64,000 nt of DNA, taken from contig NZ_JHET01000006.1 of the NCBI RefSeq assembly GCF_000685355.1, positions 62,001-126,000 on the forward strand, in the 5' to 3' direction. This document shows positions 19,260-28,876 of this stretch, one piece after another. A program made the position numbers and the translations under genes. How positions within the stretch are numbered: the stretch's first letter is position 1; every line of letters starts with the position of its first letter. Origin of the DNA: Microbacterium sp. CH12i (GTDB lineage: Bacteria > Actinomycetota > Actinomycetes > Actinomycetales > Microbacteriaceae). The notes below the pieces were generated by a model. The model ran no database searches. It had not been told where the DNA came from and saw only the letters and a list, made by a program, of their open reading frames with translations.

Positions 19260-21628
19260 TTAGCGCGGTGCTGTGGGCCAGCGCCATCCGCTGATGTCGG
19301 GGTCGTCCTCACCGTGCAGGCGTGTGTAATCTCGAGCCCGCTGTCGCCGCTCCAGCAGATTCGCGATCAGTGGCGCGTACGATGCGTCCGCGCCAGAGGG
19401 CCGCTCAAGTGCGTCTGCGGCGAGCCGGAAGCGGTCGAGGTCGTTCAGCATGACCATGTCGAAGGGTGTTGTGGTGGTGCCCTTCTCTTTGTAGCCTCGC
19501 ACGTGCAAATTGGCATGACCGCGACGGCGGTAAGCGAGACGGTGAATGAGCCACGGTACCCGTGGTAGGCGAAGACGATCGGCTTGTCGGTCGTGAACAC
19601 TGCGTCGAAATCCTCGTCCGACATGCCATGTGGGTGCTCTTCCTCGGACTGCAGCCTCATCAGATCTACGACGTTGACCACGCGCACTGCGAGCTCCGGC
19701 GCTTCCTCTCGGAGAATCGCGGCAGCGGCGAGAACCTCGAGCGTCGGGACATCTCCGGCCGCGGCGAGCACCACATCGGCCTGGTGATCGTTGGTCTCGG
19801 TGCTCGCCCAGTCCAGGATTCCGAGTCCGCGAGTGCAATGTGCAACGGCTTCATCCATCGACAGCCACTGCGGTGCATCCTGCTTACCGGCGACGACTAC
19901 GTTGACATAGTCGACTGTGCGAAGGCAGTGGTCGTACGTGCTGAGCAGCGTGTTCGCGTCGAATGGGAGGTAGACCCGCACGACGTCGGCGCTCTTGTTC
20001 ACGGCGAGGTCGATGAAACCGGGATCCTGATGTGTGAAGCCGTTATGGTCCTGACGCCAGACGTGGCTGGAGAGCAGATAGTTCAAGCTCGAAATGGGCT
20101 GGCGCCACTCGATGGACCGGGAGGTCTCCAGCCATTTGGCGTGCTGATTGAACATCGAGTCGACGATGTGCACGAAGGCCTCATAGGAGTTGAAGATCCC
20201 GTGCCGACCCGTCAGAAGGTAGCCTTCCAGCCATCCCTGGCATTGGTGTTCGCTGAGCACTTCCATCACACGCCCGGCACGGGCGAGGTGTTCGTCCAGC
20301 GGACTCGTTAGGGCGTTCCACTGCTTGTCAGTCGCCTCGTACACGGCAGGTGCAAGACGGTTCGATGCGGTCTCGTCGGGCCCGAAGATCCGGAACGTTC
20401 GAGGATTTCGGCGGATCACCTCAGCCAGGTAGCCGCCCAGCACTGCGGTGGCTTGCGCGTCTGAGGCGCCGGGATGGTCAACGGTGACGGCAAAGTCTCG
20501 AAACTTCGGAAGGTCCAGGTTTTCGCGGAGGGCGCCCCCGTTGGCATGCGGCGACGCCGACATCCGATGCTCCGCGTTCGGGATGAGACGGTCGATGTGC
20601 TCGTTCGGTGCTCCGTCCGCGCCAAACAGCTCGTCTGGATCATAGGAACGGAGCCACTGTTCGAGCTGGTGCAGATGCTCTGCGTTCTCCCTGGCCGACG
20701 GCAGCGGAACCTGATGGGCGCGCCAGGTACCCTCGACGGGTAGTCCATCCACATACTTGGGGCCGGTCCAGCCTTTCGGCGAGCGGAGGATGATCATCGG
20801 CCAGCGTGGACGCGTCATATCACCCTCGCGAGCGGCGTCGCGGATGTGTGCAATGCGGTCCAGCGCGTCATCCATGATGGCCGCGAAGCGCTGGTGCACG
20901 TCGCCGTGTTCATCGTCCGCGGTGAACTCGACCAGCAGTGGATCATGGCCATAGCCGCGCATCAGATCGAGCAGTTCCTCTTCGGGGATGCGGTCAAGCA
21001 CCGTCGGGTTGGCGATCTTCCAGCCGTTCAGATGAAGGATCGGCAGCACAGTGCCGTCTGTGAGCGGATCGAGGAACTTGTTCGCGTGCCAGGCTGTCGC
21101 TAACGGTCCCGTCTCTGCCTCCCCATCTCCGATCACGCAGAAGACTGTCAATTCGGGGTTGTCGAACGCTGCCCCGTACGCATGGCTCAGCGAATAACCC
21201 AGCTCCCCACCTTCATGGATGGAGCCCGGCGTCTCTGGCGCAACGTGACTGGGGATGCCGCCCGGGAAGGAGAACTGACGGAACAGGCGTCGCATCCCCT
21301 CCTCATCCCGGGTGATGTCGGGATAGATCTCCGAATAGGTGCCATCCAACCACCCGTTGGCGACCATTCCCGGACCACCGTGGCCCGGCCCAGTGATGTA
21401 AAGCGCATTCAGCCCCCGGTCTTGGATAAGCCGGTTGGCGTGCGCATACACCAGGTTCAGGCCCGGCACCGTACCGAAATGGCCCAGCAACCGGGGTTTC
21501 ACATCCTCCTTGACGAGCGACGTGCGCTGCAGCGGGTTTCCCTGCAGATAGATCTGGCCCACACTGAGGTAGTTGGCGGCTCGCCACCACGCGTCCAGCT
21601 GTGCGATTCGCGATTCGTCCATGAGCAT
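19260..21628 (-). CDS. xfp: Phosphoketolase (xylulose-5-P/fructose-6-P), one probable frameshift
   Basis: About 789 residues after repair, the normal length. Thiamine-diphosphate enzyme that cleaves xylulose-5-P or fructose-6-P to acetyl phosphate plus a sugar phosphate. Motifs: [26 protein letters not shown], the TPP-binding [20 protein letters not shown], and the C-terminal AYHGYPWLIHRL. The last motif needs one C added at about 19556 (GGTACCGTGG should be GGTACCCGTGG). I use the ATG at 21628 because AAAAGGGG precedes it; the frame is open to 21676. It follows an SDR gene 44 bases upstream in the same direction. Confidence 0.93.
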
Positions 21629-21672
21629 TCGATTCCCCTTTTCGTCCGCATCGGTCAGATGTATTCGTGATG

Positions 21673-22569
21673 TCACGGAGTCGGCATTCCGCCGTTGACG
21701 TTCAGAGTTTCGCCGACCACGTAGCTGGATTCCGCAGAGGCGAGGAAGACGTACGCAGGTGCGAGTTCGGCGGGCTGGCCCGCTCGTCCCAATGGAGTGT
21801 TCTCGCCGAACTCTGCAATCTTCTCTTGCGGTTGCCCCTCGGTAACCTGCAGCGGCGTCCAGATTGGCCCGGGAGCGACCGCGTTAACTCGAATGCCCTT
21901 GGGAGCAAGTTGCTTCGCGAGTCCCTTCGTGAATGCATTGATCGTCGCCTTTGTCGCCGCATAGTCGACGAGGATCTCGGAAGGCGAATATGCCTGGATC
22001 GACGTCGTGTTGATGATCGTCGCGCCCGGCTTCAAGTGCGGAAGCGCCGCTTTGGTAATCCAGAACATGGCATAGACGTTGGTCTTGAATGTGTCATCGA
22101 ACTGCTCATCGGAGAGAGTCGTCAGGTCCTCATTGAACACCTGCTTGCCGCCGTTGTTGACAACGATGTCAATCCCACCAAGTTCGTCCACCGCTTTTGC
22201 GACCAGCTCTCGGCAATACGAATCATCTCGTAAATCCCCGGGAGCGGTGACAGCGATGCGCCCGGCATCCTCGATCAGACCAGCGATGCGCCGTGCATCC
22301 GGTTCCTCATCCGGCAGATAGGACAACACCACATCGGCGCCCTCCCGCGCAAACGCGATCGCGACGGCCGCTCCGATACCAGAATCCGCGCCTGTGATTA
22401 GTGCCTTCCGACCTTTCAGCCGGCCGGTGCCCCGATAGGTGTTCTCACCATGATCGGCCCGAGGCTGCAACTTCGCGTCGAGGCCCGGCTCAGGCTGCTC
22501 CTGTTTCGGCGCATCAATATCTCCGTACAGCTTCGTCGGGTCGGCGACGGTGTATTGATCTTTCGACAT
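21673..22569 (-). CDS. SDR-family oxidoreductase (YghA-like)
   Basis: 298 residues. A 45-residue N-terminal extension containing [14 protein letters not shown], then a Rossmann domain with TGADSGIG (cofactor loop), NNGG, the catalytic Ser in TSIQAYSPS and YAATKAT (Tyr/Lys pair). This extended SDR subgroup includes E. coli YghA and Bacillus general-stress dehydrogenases. GAGGAGAT lies upstream of the ATG. Its position before phosphoketolase suggests a role in carbohydrate or aldehyde metabolism. Confidence 0.9.
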   Translation of the reverse strand: MSKDQYTVADPTKLYGDIDAPKQEQPEPGLDAKLQPRADHGENTYRGTGRLKGRKALITGADSGIGAAVAIAFAREGADVVLSYLPDEEPDARRIAGLIEDAGRIAVTAPGDLRDDSYCRELVAKAVDELGGIDIVVNNGGKQVFNEDLTTLSDEQFDDTFKTNVYAMFWITKAALPHLKPGATIINTTSIQAYSPSEILVDYAATKATINAFTKGLAKQLAPKGIRVNAVAPGPIWTPLQVTEGQPQEKIAEFGENTPLGRAGQPAELAPAYVFLASAESSYVVGETLNVNGGMPTP

Positions 22570-22750
22570 GACATCTCCTCACGGTTCCACACCGCGGCGA
22601 GGTGGTGCGCGGTGATGATCCCGCTCACGATACGACGTCTTCGCCGATCACACCCGGGGGTTGCGCCGACAGCGCTAATGCGCCCTGCCCCGCTGCCTTG
22701 CCTCGCGCGAGCGGCCCTTTAGGTCGCGCCGGTGCCGCGAAGGCGGGTTC

Positions 22751-23725
22751 TCACCCGGCGGAAACTCCGTCCAGCAGCGCGCGGATCGCGCGTTCCGGGC
22801 TCACTCCGAGATCCAGCAGGTGCCCTCTGGCGTACTGCCGGAATACCCGCGGATCGATGTAGCTCGCACGCGCGATGGCCGGCGTGTTGCCTAGGCCATC
22901 GGCGGCAGCACTGACCGCGAGCACCTCAGCGTGCTTTCGATCCCGTTTAGTGTCGACCGGACCGATACGGGCCAATGCTTCAGCGGCGATGATCGTCCCA
23001 CGAAGCGTGCGGAAGTCTTTGGCCGTGAATGCTCCGCCGGTGACATCGCGGACATGAGCGTTCACTTCGGCTGGCCGGAGAGGCACCTGACGCCGGCCAC
23101 GCTGGTACCACAGCAGCGGCGATGACTGTCGTCCGGTGTTGAGCGCGCCGATGGCAGTTGCGAGGTCCTGATCCACGATGTCGAGATGTGCGCGTTTCCC
23201 GCTCTTCGCGGGAAACGAGAGGGTGACGGTGGATGCTTCGACGCGGGCATCCCTCCTCTGCAACGTGGTGAGCCCCCGGCTGCCGTGCAGGGTCAAGTAC
23301 CTTGTCGATCCGACCCGCGGTGCCGCGGTGTCCAGGATGCGAAATGACACCGCGAGCGCGTGCTCTCGGTCCGGTTCGTCCCGACGCAGGGCCTTCGTGA
23401 CGCGCGCGCGTGCCAGCGGGAGAGTCGAGGCGAGCATGAGTGCTCGCGAGAATTTGCGTCGGTCGTGCCGAGTCCGCCACGCCGGGTGATAGATGTACTG
23501 CCGGCGACCAGCTTTGTCTGTCCCCACCGTCTGGATGTGCGCGAGCGGATCGACGGAGATCCAGACGTCGGTCCAGGCCGGTGGGATCGCGAGGTCATGA
23601 ATCCGCTCAAGATCTAGCCTCGCGGGGGCATCACCCCGCCAATCAATGTATCGGAACCCCGTTCCGGCACGCACGCGCCGCAGTCCCGGGTCGACCCCAG
23701 CGCGCACCCGCAACAGCCGAACCAT
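22751..23725 (-). CDS. DNA topoisomerase IB (eukaryotic-like)
   Basis: 324 residues, typical of bacterial Top1B (poxvirus-like fold). GFRYIDWRG and IPPAWTDVWI mark the N-terminal domain, KFSRAL and DYRL-type core follow, and the C-terminal SYIDPRV carries the catalytic tyrosine. FRTLRGT contains a catalytic Arg. It relaxes supercoils through a 3'-phosphotyrosine link. GTG or ATG start at 23725; the 181 bases between it and the SDR gene hold nothing I recognise. Confidence 0.93.
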   Translation of the reverse strand: MVRLLRVRAGVDPGLRRVRAGTGFRYIDWRGDAPARLDLERIHDLAIPPAWTDVWISVDPLAHIQTVGTDKAGRRQYIYHPAWRTRHDRRKFSRALMLASTLPLARARVTKALRRDEPDREHALAVSFRILDTAAPRVGSTRYLTLHGSRGLTTLQRRDARVEASTVTLSFPAKSGKRAHLDIVDQDLATAIGALNTGRQSSPLLWYQRGRRQVPLRPAEVNAHVRDVTGGAFTAKDFRTLRGTIIAAEALARIGPVDTKRDRKHAEVLAVSAAADGLGNTPAIARASYIDPRVFRQYARGHLLDLGVSPERAIRALLDGVSAG

Positions 23726-23780
23726 TCGAATACCCCGTGATTCAGACTAGACAGCTGGGATACGCCGTGATGGAAGCGAA

Positions 23781-23945
23781 CTATGCAGCATTCCTCCCGC
23801 TGATGACGCGGAAGAGGAACGCGATGAGCGCGATCACACCGACGATGATTGCGACCCAGAGCAGCCAGTTGAGCGCGGCGTTCAGGCCTCCGACGATTGC
23901 GAGGACGATCGCGACGATAACAATGATGACGAGAGCGATATTCAC
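23781..23945 (-). CDS. Small two-helix membrane protein (54 residues)
   Basis: GTG start at 23945 with AGAAGGA just upstream. It opens MNIALVIIVIVAIVLAIVGG, a first helix, followed by a short NAALNW turn, a second helix with WVAIIVGVIALIAF, and a polar tail ending GRNAA. Small membrane proteins of this shape are common in actinobacteria; function unknown. Confidence 0.75.
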   Translation of the reverse strand: MNIALVIIVIVAIVLAIVGGLNAALNWLLWVAIIVGVIALIAFLFRVISGRNAA

Positions 23946-24103
23946 GAGAATTCCTTCTGGTCTGGCCGGTCCTTCCGGGTGTAACGAAACCGGCGTCAGG
24001 TCTCACGATGGCACGATATGGAGCATCCGCAATGGGGCTTGACGTCCACCATTTCGCGGTGCTAAGAATCGGCGTTCGACCGATAGAGCGACGTGGGCCT
24101 CGC

Positions 24104-24418
24104 TCAGCGCGGACTCCGACCTTGCCGGGTCACGGGTGGCGCGTGCGGTATCTGGATCGGTCTGGTCGACCGCGATTCAGCGCCCCCGATCACATCGCAT
24201 ACGGCGTCGAGCGCGCCCTCGAGATGCTCGAACTCGCGATTCACCGTCGAACCACGAAGCCACACCACCTCGAATCGCTCGTTGCGCCGTTCGATGAAGG
24301 CGACCACGTGCTCGGGATGGTCCTCCGGCATACTCGCATCGCATGCGCGCCACGCCCCGTCACCAAGTCGGGTCAGTTCTACACAGTTGTGTGCACGGTC
24401 GTCACTCTTCGCGATCAT
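24104..24418 (-). CDS. Conserved hypothetical protein
   Basis: 104 residues. ATG at 24418 is preceded by AAGGAG. The segment HVVAFIERRNERFEVVWLRG (about 40-59) alternates polar and hydrophobic residues like a beta sheet and is followed by a helix with LEGALDAVCDVI; the C-terminal 25 residues look disordered. This looks like a small alpha/beta protein; I recognise no named family. Confidence 0.7.
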   Translation of the reverse strand: MIAKSDDRAHNCVELTRLGDGAWRACDASMPEDHPEHVVAFIERRNERFEVVWLRGSTVNREFEHLEGALDAVCDVIGGAESRSTRPIQIPHAPPVTRQGRSPR

Positions 24419-24588
24419 CTCGCTCCTTGTTCCACGTGCAGTTTCTATCCGGATCACTGCCGTGGCGAGGGGCTTGACACTCGATCCGTGCGGACGTAAT
24501 GCGGGGCTGAGGTCGGATGTTGCGCACACCCGCGGCGGCGATGCAAGGGGGTTCTCACAGTGCGAGCGGCACGCCTACGGTGACCTGC

Positions 24589-25690
24589 ATGAGTGATGTG
24601 ATGATCTTTGCCCCCTCGCCGACGCTAACGATCACGCTCGAAAACCATGGCGGCGCGACCAGATCCACGTGCACGCTGGCGGACAGGGTGTGTGGCAGGC
24701 GCGGATGCTCCGGCGGCTTGGCCTGTCGGTCACGATGTGTTGTGCGCTCGCCGGTGAGAGTGGTCAGGTCGTGCGGCACCTGCTGCAGGACGACCAGATC
24801 AAGGTGCTTCGCGTACAGCGCGAGGGTCGCGCATCCGCCTATATCCACGACCGTCGTGACGGCGCTCGCACCATCGTCGGCGAGGAGTTCGGCGACCCGC
24901 TCGACCGCCACGACCTCGACGAGCTATACAGCCTGGTGCTCCGCGAAGGCATGGGATCGGGCGTGGTGATCCTCAGCGGTCCGGCCGACGAGGACGCGCT
25001 GCCGCCCGACACGTACCGGCGCCTCGCGGCAGACCTCCGGGAGGCCGGATGCACCGTCATTGTCGACCTCGCGGGCCCACGCCTGAACAGTTCCCTCGAG
25101 GGCGGAGTGCACGTGCTCAAAGTGAGTGACGAGGAGCTGCGAGCCGAGGGGCTCGTGGATGAGGCATCCGACATCGCAGCCCTCGCGGGCGTGATGCAGG
25201 GTCTGCGTGAACGCGGTGCCGAAACCGTGATCGTGACGCGCGCAGCCGATCCGTTCCTGCTGCTCGACAGCGATGGACTGCTGGAAATCACCAGCCCCGC
25301 GATGCAGGTGCTCGACAGCCGCGGGGCCGGAGACTCGCTCACCGCGGGCGTCGTCGCCGGGATAGTGCGCGGTGAAACGGCTCGCGTGGCGGTCACGCTC
25401 GGTGCCGCCGCGGGAGCCATGAACGTCACGCGCCACGGCCTGGGCACGGGCGATGCCGAGGCCATCGCCCGGCTGCGCAAGACCGTGCGGACCAGAGCTC
25501 TCAACGCCGGCGCGGCGGCGCGGAGGTCGACGGATCGCAACGGGTAAGCCCCGAGCGGCTGGCAGCGCTTGTGGACCAGGCGGAGGTGGCCGACGAGGTC
25601 GCCGGGCGGGATGACATGGCCGAGCCGGGGGCGGATGCTTCGTCCGGGCCGCACCCGTTACCCGACGCTGAGTCGGAGGGACGAGCATGA
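24589..25690 (+). CDS. PfkB-family sugar kinase (two probable frameshifts)
   Basis: After repair about 367 residues. Starts MSDVMIFAPSPTLTITLE; the two-glycine motif HAGGQGVWQ and the C-terminal DSRGAGDSLTAG (anion hole and catalytic Asp) define the ribokinase/PfkB fold. The closest functional guess is a hexose-phosphate kinase. Frame losses: about 24660 (GCGACCAGATCC, one G missing) and about 25520 in a CGG-rich stretch. The second repair extends the protein about 50 residues and lets its TGA overlap the surE ATG (ATGA), a strong sign the repair is right. Without it the protein would end at 25547. Confidence 0.8.
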
Positions 25691-26484
25691 CCCGCGTCCT
25701 GGTCACCAACGACGACGGGATCGACGCTCCGGGCTTGCACGCACTGGCGCGCACTCTGCGCGGGCGCGGGCTCGAGATCGTGATCGCAGCTCCCGCCGCG
25801 CAGTCCAGCGGTTCGAGCGCGTCGATCATGGCCGACGAGAAGAGCGGACGCATCACGATCGAACGGCGCACCCTCCCGGGGCTCGACGACGTCCCGACAT
25901 TCGCAGTGCACGGCGGGCCGGGGCTGATCGCGCTCCTCGCCGCGCACGGTGCGTTCGGCGAACGCACGGATGTTGTGGCATCCGGCGTCAACCACGGAGC
26001 GAACGTCGGCCGTGCGATCCTGCACTCCGGCACCGTCGGGGCAGCACTCACCGGCGGACTTAACGGCGCGTGGGGTATGGCAGTGTCGCTCGATGTGGGG
26101 CTGTCGCCTTCGTCGTTCCTGTGGGATGAAGCATCTGACGCTGCCGCCGACTTGCTCCCGGTGCTCATTCAGCACCCGCGCGGCACAGTCATCAACGTGA
26201 ACGTGCCAAACCTCACGCCCGTCCGCGGCAGCATCGAAGCGAAGCTCGCGCCATTCGGTATCGTGCAGACAACTCTCACCGAACGCGACGAGCACACAGT
26301 CCGCCTCGCCGTCGAAGACCTCCCGCACACCCCCGAGCCCGGCACCGACGCTGCGTACCTCGCCGAGGGGTGGATCACCGTCAGCGGCATCGACCCGGTC
26401 TCACACGTGCGGCTGGGGCTGCTGGATAGTGCCGAGCGTGGCTCATCGATCAGCGACCGTTTGAACCTTCACGACCCGGCGTGA
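25687..26484 (+). CDS. surE: 5'/3'-nucleotidase SurE
   Basis: 265 residues. TNDDGIDAPG at 7-16 provides the metal-binding Asp pair, SGSSAS and SGVNHGANVG (Asn ligand) the rest of the site. SurE removes phosphate from nucleoside monophosphates in the cytosol. ATG overlaps the stop of the repaired PfkB gene, so the kinase and nucleotidase are coupled. Confidence 0.93.
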   Translation: MTRVLVTNDDGIDAPGLHALARTLRGRGLEIVIAAPAAQSSGSSASIMADEKSGRITIERRTLPGLDDVPTFAVHGGPGLIALLAAHGAFGERTDVVASGVNHGANVGRAILHSGTVGAALTGGLNGAWGMAVSLDVGLSPSSFLWDEASDAAADLLPVLIQHPRGTVINVNVPNLTPVRGSIEAKLAPFGIVQTTLTERDEHTVRLAVEDLPHTPEPGTDAAYLAEGWITVSGIDPVSHVRLGLLDSAERGSSISDRLNLHDPA

Positions 26485-26535
26485 GGCGTCCGAATCTTAG
26501 TTCGCGGAATTCGTTTGCTATGCGTACCGCTTCCA

Positions 26536-27434
26536 CTAGCCTTCGGCAATTGCGGCGCGCACCGCCGTTTCGGCGGAACGGTGGGTGAAGGTAAAGCCGT
26601 TTTGAACAAGCACATCAGGGCGCACATCCGCATCGGCAGTGAGGAGCGACTCGGTTGCCGCCTTCCCGAGCACAAGCTTCAATCCCCACGCCGGAGCGGG
26701 CACCCAAAACGGTCGCCGAAGCTCACGGGCAAGGGATCGACCAACGTCGCTTGCGGTCGCCGGAGTCGGCCCGCACACATTCACCGGACCTGAGATCTGC
26801 GTGTCGATGATGTGCAGAATCGCACGCACCTCTCTTCGAGCGATACCCATGGCCATACTTGCGTTCCCTGTCCGAGCGGACCTCCAAGGCCAAACGATGT
26901 AAGCGCGATCATGGGGCGGAGCACGCCGCTGCGATGAATCACCGGCGCGGTGCGCAGAAGCGCGACGCGTGTTCCAGGCTCGGCGCGGCGAGCCGCTGCT
27001 TCCCACTCGACGCAGAGTCTGGCCAGAAACGTGTGGCCTGGCGGACTGGACTCTGAAAGCTCGATCCCGGGGACCGACCCGTAGTAGCCGACCGCTGAGC
27101 CTGACACCAGCGCGGGAGCGTCGGTGCCGAGCGCCTTCAACGCCGCGACCATCGTGCGGGTCGAATCGAGACGGGATGCGAGGAGCTGCTTGCGATACGA
27201 CTTCGTCCACGGCATGCGTCCGACACTCGCGCCGTTCAGCAGAACCACGGCATCAGATCCTGCGAGGTGCCGCGGATCGAGGCTTCCCTCGGCTGGGTTC
27301 CACTCCACCTCGCTGGGACCAAGGGGCGGGCGACGCACCAACGTCAGGACCTCGTCACCGCGCTCACCGAGCGCACGAACAAGCGCTTTCCCGATCAGCC
27401 CTGAGGCTCCGGCAACCACCACGCGTCGACTCAT
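26536..27434 (-). CDS. TIGR01777-type NAD(P)-dependent epimerase (one probable frameshift)
   Basis: Repaired length about 299 residues. Rossmann start VVVAGASGLIGKALVRAL, the family's WNP and LNGASV motifs, VSGSAVGYYG (Tyr active site region), and the DUF1731 C-terminal domain ending TAVRAAIAEG. The frame breaks at about 26832, where GAAGAGAGGTG (minus strand) should read GAAGAGGAGGTG. A single-domain version of the yeast/bacterial YfcH family; substrate unknown. Confidence 0.88.
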
Positions 27435-27506
27435 AGCCTCTCCCAGCCTTCGATGTCACCAGCTATCACAGTAAGGCCGGCGGGCGCGGCGGCGCCAACG
27501 GTCCGA

Positions 27507-27725
27507 TTATTCGGCGTCGTCGTCCGCCTCTTCCATCTCGGTCTGAGGTCGTCCGATGATCCCGATGCCGACAGCCTCGTGGCTGGGCTCTTCCTCAGAG
27601 TGGGGCGGAGCTTTGGGCTCCTCACCGGGTTCCTTTTCGGTGCTCGGCTCTTTCATCTCCTTCGTCGTCGGTTCCTTCGACTCGTCGGTGGACTCGGGAG
27701 TAGTCGGCTGATCTGATTCGCTCAT
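27507..27725 (-). CDS. Small acidic, disordered hypothetical protein
   Basis: 72 residues, almost entirely Glu, Lys, Pro, Ser and Thr, with repeats of the KEPS/KEPT kind, then a short ordered-looking VGIGIIGRP segment and an acidic end EEADDDAE. No family recognised. ATG at 27725 (MSESDQPTTP) is preferred; no good ribosome site is visible. Confidence 0.6.
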   Translation of the reverse strand: MSESDQPTTPESTDESKEPTTKEMKEPSTEKEPGEEPKAPPHSEEEPSHEAVGIGIIGRPQTEMEEADDDAE

Positions 27726-27803
27726 GAGCACATCTTCGCGCAGTCGAGGCAGAACCGCATCGGGTTGACAAAGCCTGGGGCATTGGTCAGGCCCCATCTG
27801 TGA

Positions 27804-27965
27804 TGTCGCCGCCGCACCACGAAGCCGCGCTCTCCGGTCGATATCCCTGGCCGCTCATGGAAGTTCGCGATTCGCCGCACGCTTCGCACGTTCGTCACAC
27901 ATCAGTGCCCCGATCTCGCCGCGAGCCTGACCTTCTACACGATGCTCGCGCGGTTCCCGCAGTGA
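27804..27965 (+). pseudogene. Relic of a YihY/BrkB-family membrane protein gene
   Basis: An open stretch between in-frame stops translates to a segment containing RRTLRTFVTHQCPDLAASL then TFYTMLARFP. This is the start of YihY/BrkB (UPF0761) proteins, in which DLAASLTFYTVLALFPA-type sequence opens helix 1. It ends at a stop after FPQ; nothing downstream continues the family. There is no start codon in frame. Most of the gene has been lost, so this is a remnant, unless an assembly gap removed the rest. Confidence 0.6.
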
Positions 27966-28115
27966 TGCGAGCTGCAAGCAGGTATCCCCGCCGAAACGCA
28001 GGTGCAAGTGCCGTTGCGTGACGCGAGCCGGATCCATAAGGCCGTGCGACTCGATCGTAAGGATGAGGCCAAGGGCGCGCGAGATCCGCCTCCTCGATGA
28101 CGACCGACAACGTTC
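27966..28115. other. Noncoding stretch with no recognisable feature
   Basis: Follows the YihY relic. Short open frames exist on both strands but none has a ribosome site or a recognisable product. Likely degraded sequence plus the promoter region of the next gene. Confidence 0.5.
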
Positions 28116-28154
28116 TCCACTAGATTCATAAAATTTCCACTAGATTCGTAAAAT
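28116..28154 (+). repeat. Duplicated promoter-like repeat, unit 19 bp, period 20
   Basis: TCCACTAGATTCATAAAAT (28116-28134) recurs as TCCACTAGATTCGTAAAAT (28136-28154) with one mismatch. Each copy has TAGATT, a good -10 hexamer. The second TAGATT (28141-28146) ends 6 bases before the ATG at 28153, which fits a leaderless transcript. Confidence 0.8.
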
Positions 28155-28470
28155 GGGAAGTCTGTTCTACGGCGACTCCGCGACGCCGATCATCATTGAT
28201 GACCGCGTTCTCGCGCACCTCAAGGTTGTGATCGCGACCAAGTTGCGACGTAACGAGAGCTTCACGCTCTCGTGGGTGCATCCAGAAGCCGTGGAGCAGG
28301 GGCGTAGCACGATCTGGTTGCACCCGTCGATTCCCCTGCGATTTGTGTTCGAATTGCCGGATGCGCCGGAATTGAGCCGCCGCTGGATTGAAGATCTCGC
28401 GAACTCCGCGAATGCCAGCGGAGAGATCACGCTGGTCGACGAGCACATCGAGACTGCGCCCGCGGGCTAA
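28153..28470 (+). CDS. DUF7882 family protein
   Basis: 105 residues starting MGSLFYGDSATPIIIDDR, the fixed opening of this Microbacteriaceae family; LAHLKVVIATKLRRNESFTL (about 20-39) is its core. Genes of this family are often mislabelled ATP-dependent DNA ligase, but no ligase motif is present. It has no ribosome site; the -10 TAGATT six bases upstream implies leaderless translation. Function unknown. Confidence 0.88.
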   Translation: MGSLFYGDSATPIIIDDRVLAHLKVVIATKLRRNESFTLSWVHPEAVEQGRSTIWLHPSIPLRFVFELPDAPELSRRWIEDLANSANASGEITLVDEHIETAPAG

Positions 28471-28492
28471 CAGCGTCTCCTACGATGAGTGA

Positions 28493-28873
28493 GTGCAACT
28501 CATCGATACTCTCGCCGCGGTCGGTGAGGTGCTGTCATGGATCGGCCTCGGAATGGGAGTTCCCCTCCTTGTGATCGCCGGAATGGTTGCGCTCGCGGAG
28601 GGGCGGTGGGAGCGAGTGGATATCGCGACCGTCGATCGTGACGGTGTTGCGATCGCACGCTGGTTCGCCGGTGGGGACTTTCACGAGCGTGCACTCACTG
28701 CTCGTGAGGCAGCGGCGGACGAATGGCATCGAGGTTTCGTCAGCGTGCGCAACCCGAGTCACGCCCGGTTGAATCCTCCGGTGCTCAAGCGTCTGCTGCT
28801 CACTCTCGGACTGGTGTTCTCCGTAGTCGGTGTCATCGGGTTCATTGTCTCGATGATCCCTGCCTTCTTCTGA
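28493..28873 (+). CDS. Membrane protein of unknown function
   Basis: 126 residues with a helix at each end (about 8-34 and 98-123) and a soluble middle part containing WERVDIATVDRDGVAIARWF, which looks like a small beta barrel. GTG start at 28493, 22 bases after the DUF7882 gene, so they may form an operon. No family recognised. Confidence 0.75.
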   Translation: MQLIDTLAAVGEVLSWIGLGMGVPLLVIAGMVALAEGRWERVDIATVDRDGVAIARWFAGGDFHERALTAREAAADEWHRGFVSVRNPSHARLNPPVLKRLLLTLGLVFSVVGVIGFIVSMIPAFF

Positions 28874-28876
28874 GGC

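Noticed and set aside
28153..28470. ATP-dependent DNA ligase label
   Set aside because: The family is sometimes called that in databases, but no KxDG or nucleotidyltransferase motif is present.
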